A stretch of 31,419 nt of DNA from contig DIGA01000120.1 in NCBI GenBank assembly GCA_002419365.1, positions 43,913 to 75,331 of the forward strand. Reading direction: 5' to 3'. Both the position numbers and the translations under genes were made by a program. The notes under the pieces were generated by a model. The model made no database searches. It was not told the origin of the DNA and saw nothing but the letters and a program-made list of their open reading frames with translations. Source of the DNA: Mageeibacillus sp. UBA5734 (lineage in GTDB: Bacteria > Bacillota > Clostridia > Saccharofermentanales > UBA5734). Numbering within the stretch: position 1 is the stretch's first letter; every line of letters begins with the position of its first letter. Below are positions 29,559 through 31,419 of this stretch, one piece after another.

Positions 29559-31419
29559 ATGACCAAGTATGTCTATCAGTTCGCTGAAGGCAACGCCAAG
29601 ATGAAAAACCTTCTCGGCGGCAAGGGCGCCAACCTGGCGGAAATGACCGGCCTGGGGCTGCCCGTCCCACGCGGCTTCACGATCACAACCGAAGCCTGCA
29701 CCCGTTACTATGATGACGGTGAGAAAATTGCCCAGGACATCGAAGACGAGATCTTCGCAACCCTGGCCAAGACCGAAGATGAGATCGGCAAAAAGTTCGG
29801 CGATCCGAAAGACCCCTACCTGGTATCCGTCCGTTCCGGTGCCCGGGCCTCGATGCCAGGCATGATGGACACCATTCTGAACCTTGGACTCAACGATGAG
29901 GTCGTCGAAGGCCTGGCTGCCCTGACCGGAAATCCCCGTTTCGCCTATGACAGCTACCGCCGGTTCATCGCGATGTTCTCCGACGTCGTCATGGAAATCG
30001 AAAAAGCCAAGTTTGAGCATGTGCTCGACACCATCAAAGAAGAGGTCGGCGCCAAACTCGACACCGACCTCGACGCCGCGGCGATGAAAGAAGTTGTCAC
30101 CCGGTTCAAGGCTCTCTATAAGGAACACAAGGGTATCGGCTTCCCGCAGGATCCGCGTGAACAGCTGATCGAGTCCGTCAAGGCGGTCTTCCGTTCCTGG
30201 AACAACGACCGCGCGATCATCTATCGCCGCATGAACGACATCCCGGGCGACTGGGGCACGGCCGTCAATGTCCAGGAAATGGTCTATGGCAACATGGGCG
30301 AGACCTCAGGCACCGGCGTTGCCTTCACCCGTAATCCGGCCACCGGTGAGAAGAAACTCTACGGTGAATTCCTGATGAATGCCCAGGGCGAGGATGTCGT
30401 CGCTGGCATCCGCACCCCACAGACGATCGACCAATTAAAGGAAGTCATGCCGGACGTCTACCAGCAGTTCGTCGACATCGCCGACAAGCTGGAAAACCAT
30501 TACCGCGACATGCAGGACATGGAATTCACAATCGAGCGCGGCAAGCTGTTCATGCTCCAGACCCGTAACGGCAAGCGCACCGCCGCTGCTGCCCTCAAAG
30601 TGGCCGTCGACCTCGTCGCCGAAGGCATGATCGACAAAAAGGAAGCCCTCCTCAAAATCGATCCGAAACAGCTCGACGCCCTGCTGCACCCGACCTTCGA
30701 ACCAGCCGCCCTCAAGGCAGGCAAGTCGGTCGCAAAAGGCCTGCCGGCATCCCCCGGTGCCGCCAGTGGCCAGGTCTACTTCAATGCTGATGACGCTACG
30801 GCTGCTTCCGAGCGCGGCGAAAAGGTCATCCTCGTCCGTCTCGAGACCTCGCCGGAAGACATCCAGGGCATGAATGTCTCCCAGGGCATCCTGACTGGCC
30901 GTGGCGGCATGACCTCCCACGCCGCCGTTGTCGCCCGCGGCATGGGCAAATGCTGCGTCTCCGGCTGTTCCGAACTGTCGATCCGCGAGAGCGAGAAGTA
31001 TTTCCTTGTCGCCAACGGTACCCGCTTCAACGAAGGCGACTGGATCTCCCTTGATGGTTCCACCGGTATCGTTTATGCCGGCGCGATCAAGACCGAGGAA
31101 GCCAGCCTCTCCGGCGACTTTGCCACGATCATGGAATGGGCAGACGAAGTCCGCACCCTGAAGATCCGCACCAATGCCGACACCGTCAAGGATTCACAGG
31201 TTGCTGTCCAGCTGGGCGCCGAAGGCATCGGCTTGTGCCGGACCGAACACATGTTCTTCGAACCAGACCGCATTTTCGCCTTCCGCCAGATGATCGTCGC
31301 CAAGACCGAGGACGCCCGCCGTGCGGCGCTTGAGAAGATCCTGCCGATGCAGCGTGAAGATTTCGCCGGCATTTTCAAGATCATGAAAGGCAAACCGGTC
31401 ACCATTCGCCTCCTCGATC
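29559..31419 (+). CDS. ppdK: Pyruvate,phosphate dikinase, 5' part cut by window end
   Basis: PPDK interconverts pyruvate, ATP and phosphate with phosphoenolpyruvate, AMP and pyrophosphate. The window holds 620 codons of an enzyme of usually about 875 residues, with no stop before the edge. The ATP-grasp N-terminal domain shows LGGKGANLAEMTGLGLPVPR, VSVRSGARASMPGMMDTI and LQTRNGKRTAAAAL. The swivelling phosphohistidine domain has His454 in GRGGMTSHAAVVARGMG, matching the well-studied Clostridium enzyme position. The chain enters the PEP-binding barrel (GIGLCRTEHMFF, ending KPVTIRLLD); its catalytic cysteine lies beyond the edge. AAGGAGG stands ten bases before the ATG. Acts in phosphoenolpyruvate/pyruvate interconversion in PPi-using glycolysis of many Clostridia. 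Confidence 0.96.
   Translation, partial: MTKYVYQFAEGNAKMKNLLGGKGANLAEMTGLGLPVPRGFTITTEACTRYYDDGEKIAQDIEDEIFATLAKTEDEIGKKFGDPKDPYLVSVRSGARASMPGMMDTILNLGLNDEVVEGLAALTGNPRFAYDSYRRFIAMFSDVVMEIEKAKFEHVLDTIKEEVGAKLDTDLDAAAMKEVVTRFKALYKEHKGIGFPQDPREQLIESVKAVFRSWNNDRAIIYRRMNDIPGDWGTAVNVQEMVYGNMGETSGTGVAFTRNPATGEKKLYGEFLMNAQGEDVVAGIRTPQTIDQLKEVMPDVYQQFVDIADKLENHYRDMQDMEFTIERGKLFMLQTRNGKRTAAAALKVAVDLVAEGMIDKKEALLKIDPKQLDALLHPTFEPAALKAGKSVAKGLPASPGAASGQVYFNADDATAASERGEKVILVRLETSPEDIQGMNVSQGILTGRGGMTSHAAVVARGMGKCCVSGCSELSIRESEKYFLVANGTRFNEGDWISLDGSTGIVYAGAIKTEEASLSGDFATIMEWADEVRTLKIRTNADTVKDSQVAVQLGAEGIGLCRTEHMFFEPDRIFAFRQMIVAKTEDARRAALEKILPMQREDFAGIFKIMKGKPVTIRLLD

Overview
The window looks like chromosome from a moderately GC-rich Gram-positive bacterium of the Bacillota, most likely Clostridia. 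The grounds are a RemA-type protein, two HPr-family proteins that both keep the regulatory Ser46 (one resembling Bacillus Crh), a lipoteichoic-acid-synthase-like enzyme, a DeoR-controlled fructose PTS operon and a pyruvate,phosphate dikinase. Genus cannot be told from this sequence. There is no sign of phage, IS element, CRISPR array, rRNA or tRNA. Coding density is high and operons are tightly packed.

Layout. (1) 97-2227, plus: a SorE-like zinc dehydrogenase and a TauE/SafE (TSUP) membrane protein, ending at a long bidirectional hairpin. (2) 2367-6264, minus: a five-gene fructose operon transcribed as EIIA, DeoR regulator (fruR), 1-phosphofructokinase (fruK), EIIBC (fruA) and HPr (ptsH). (3) 6265-6667: a divergent control region with one good promoter toward fru, two candidates toward ptsI, a central dyad and many GATTG/GATCG repeats. 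(4) 6668-9382, plus: ptsI (enzyme I), a cysteine hydrolase and ppnP, sharing a terminator with the convergent apbE. (5) 9492-11913, minus: ApbE flavin transferase and an abundant-looking lipoprotein made of two 156-residue repeats. (6) 12314-14800, plus: LTA-synthase-like protein with an extra outer domain. (7) 14843-18124, minus: SWIM/SNF2 helicase. (8) 18440-19309, plus: rplM-rpsI behind a near-consensus promoter and a structured leader. (9) 19487-22518, plus: amidohydrolase, tsaE, tsaB, rimI with overlapping ends. (10) 22665-25543, plus: Crh-like HPr paralogue, uvrC, metallophosphoesterase. (11) 25644-29291, plus: yicC, remA, gmk, rpoZ, glyS ending at a strong terminator. (12) 29559-window end: ppdK, cut by the window edge.

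How it fits together. Enzyme I and HPr made here would phosphorylate the fructose EIIA; EIIBC would import fructose as fructose-1-phosphate, FruK would make fructose-1,6-bisphosphate, and FruR would read the pathway state at the shared control region. The Gln15/Ser46 HPr paralogue cannot take part in sugar transport by the usual route, but keeps the Ser46 site, so this cell probably has an HPr kinase and CcpA-type carbon regulation elsewhere. PPDK links to the same phosphoenolpyruvate/pyruvate pool. The ApbE-lipoprotein pair suggests a surface flavoprotein whose flavin acceptor domain is not a textbook FMN-bind domain; this is the best candidate for something little described, followed by the Crh-like protein and the fru/ptsI operator array. 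A recurrent extended -10 element (TGY directly before the -10 hexamer) marks seven of the promoters read here.
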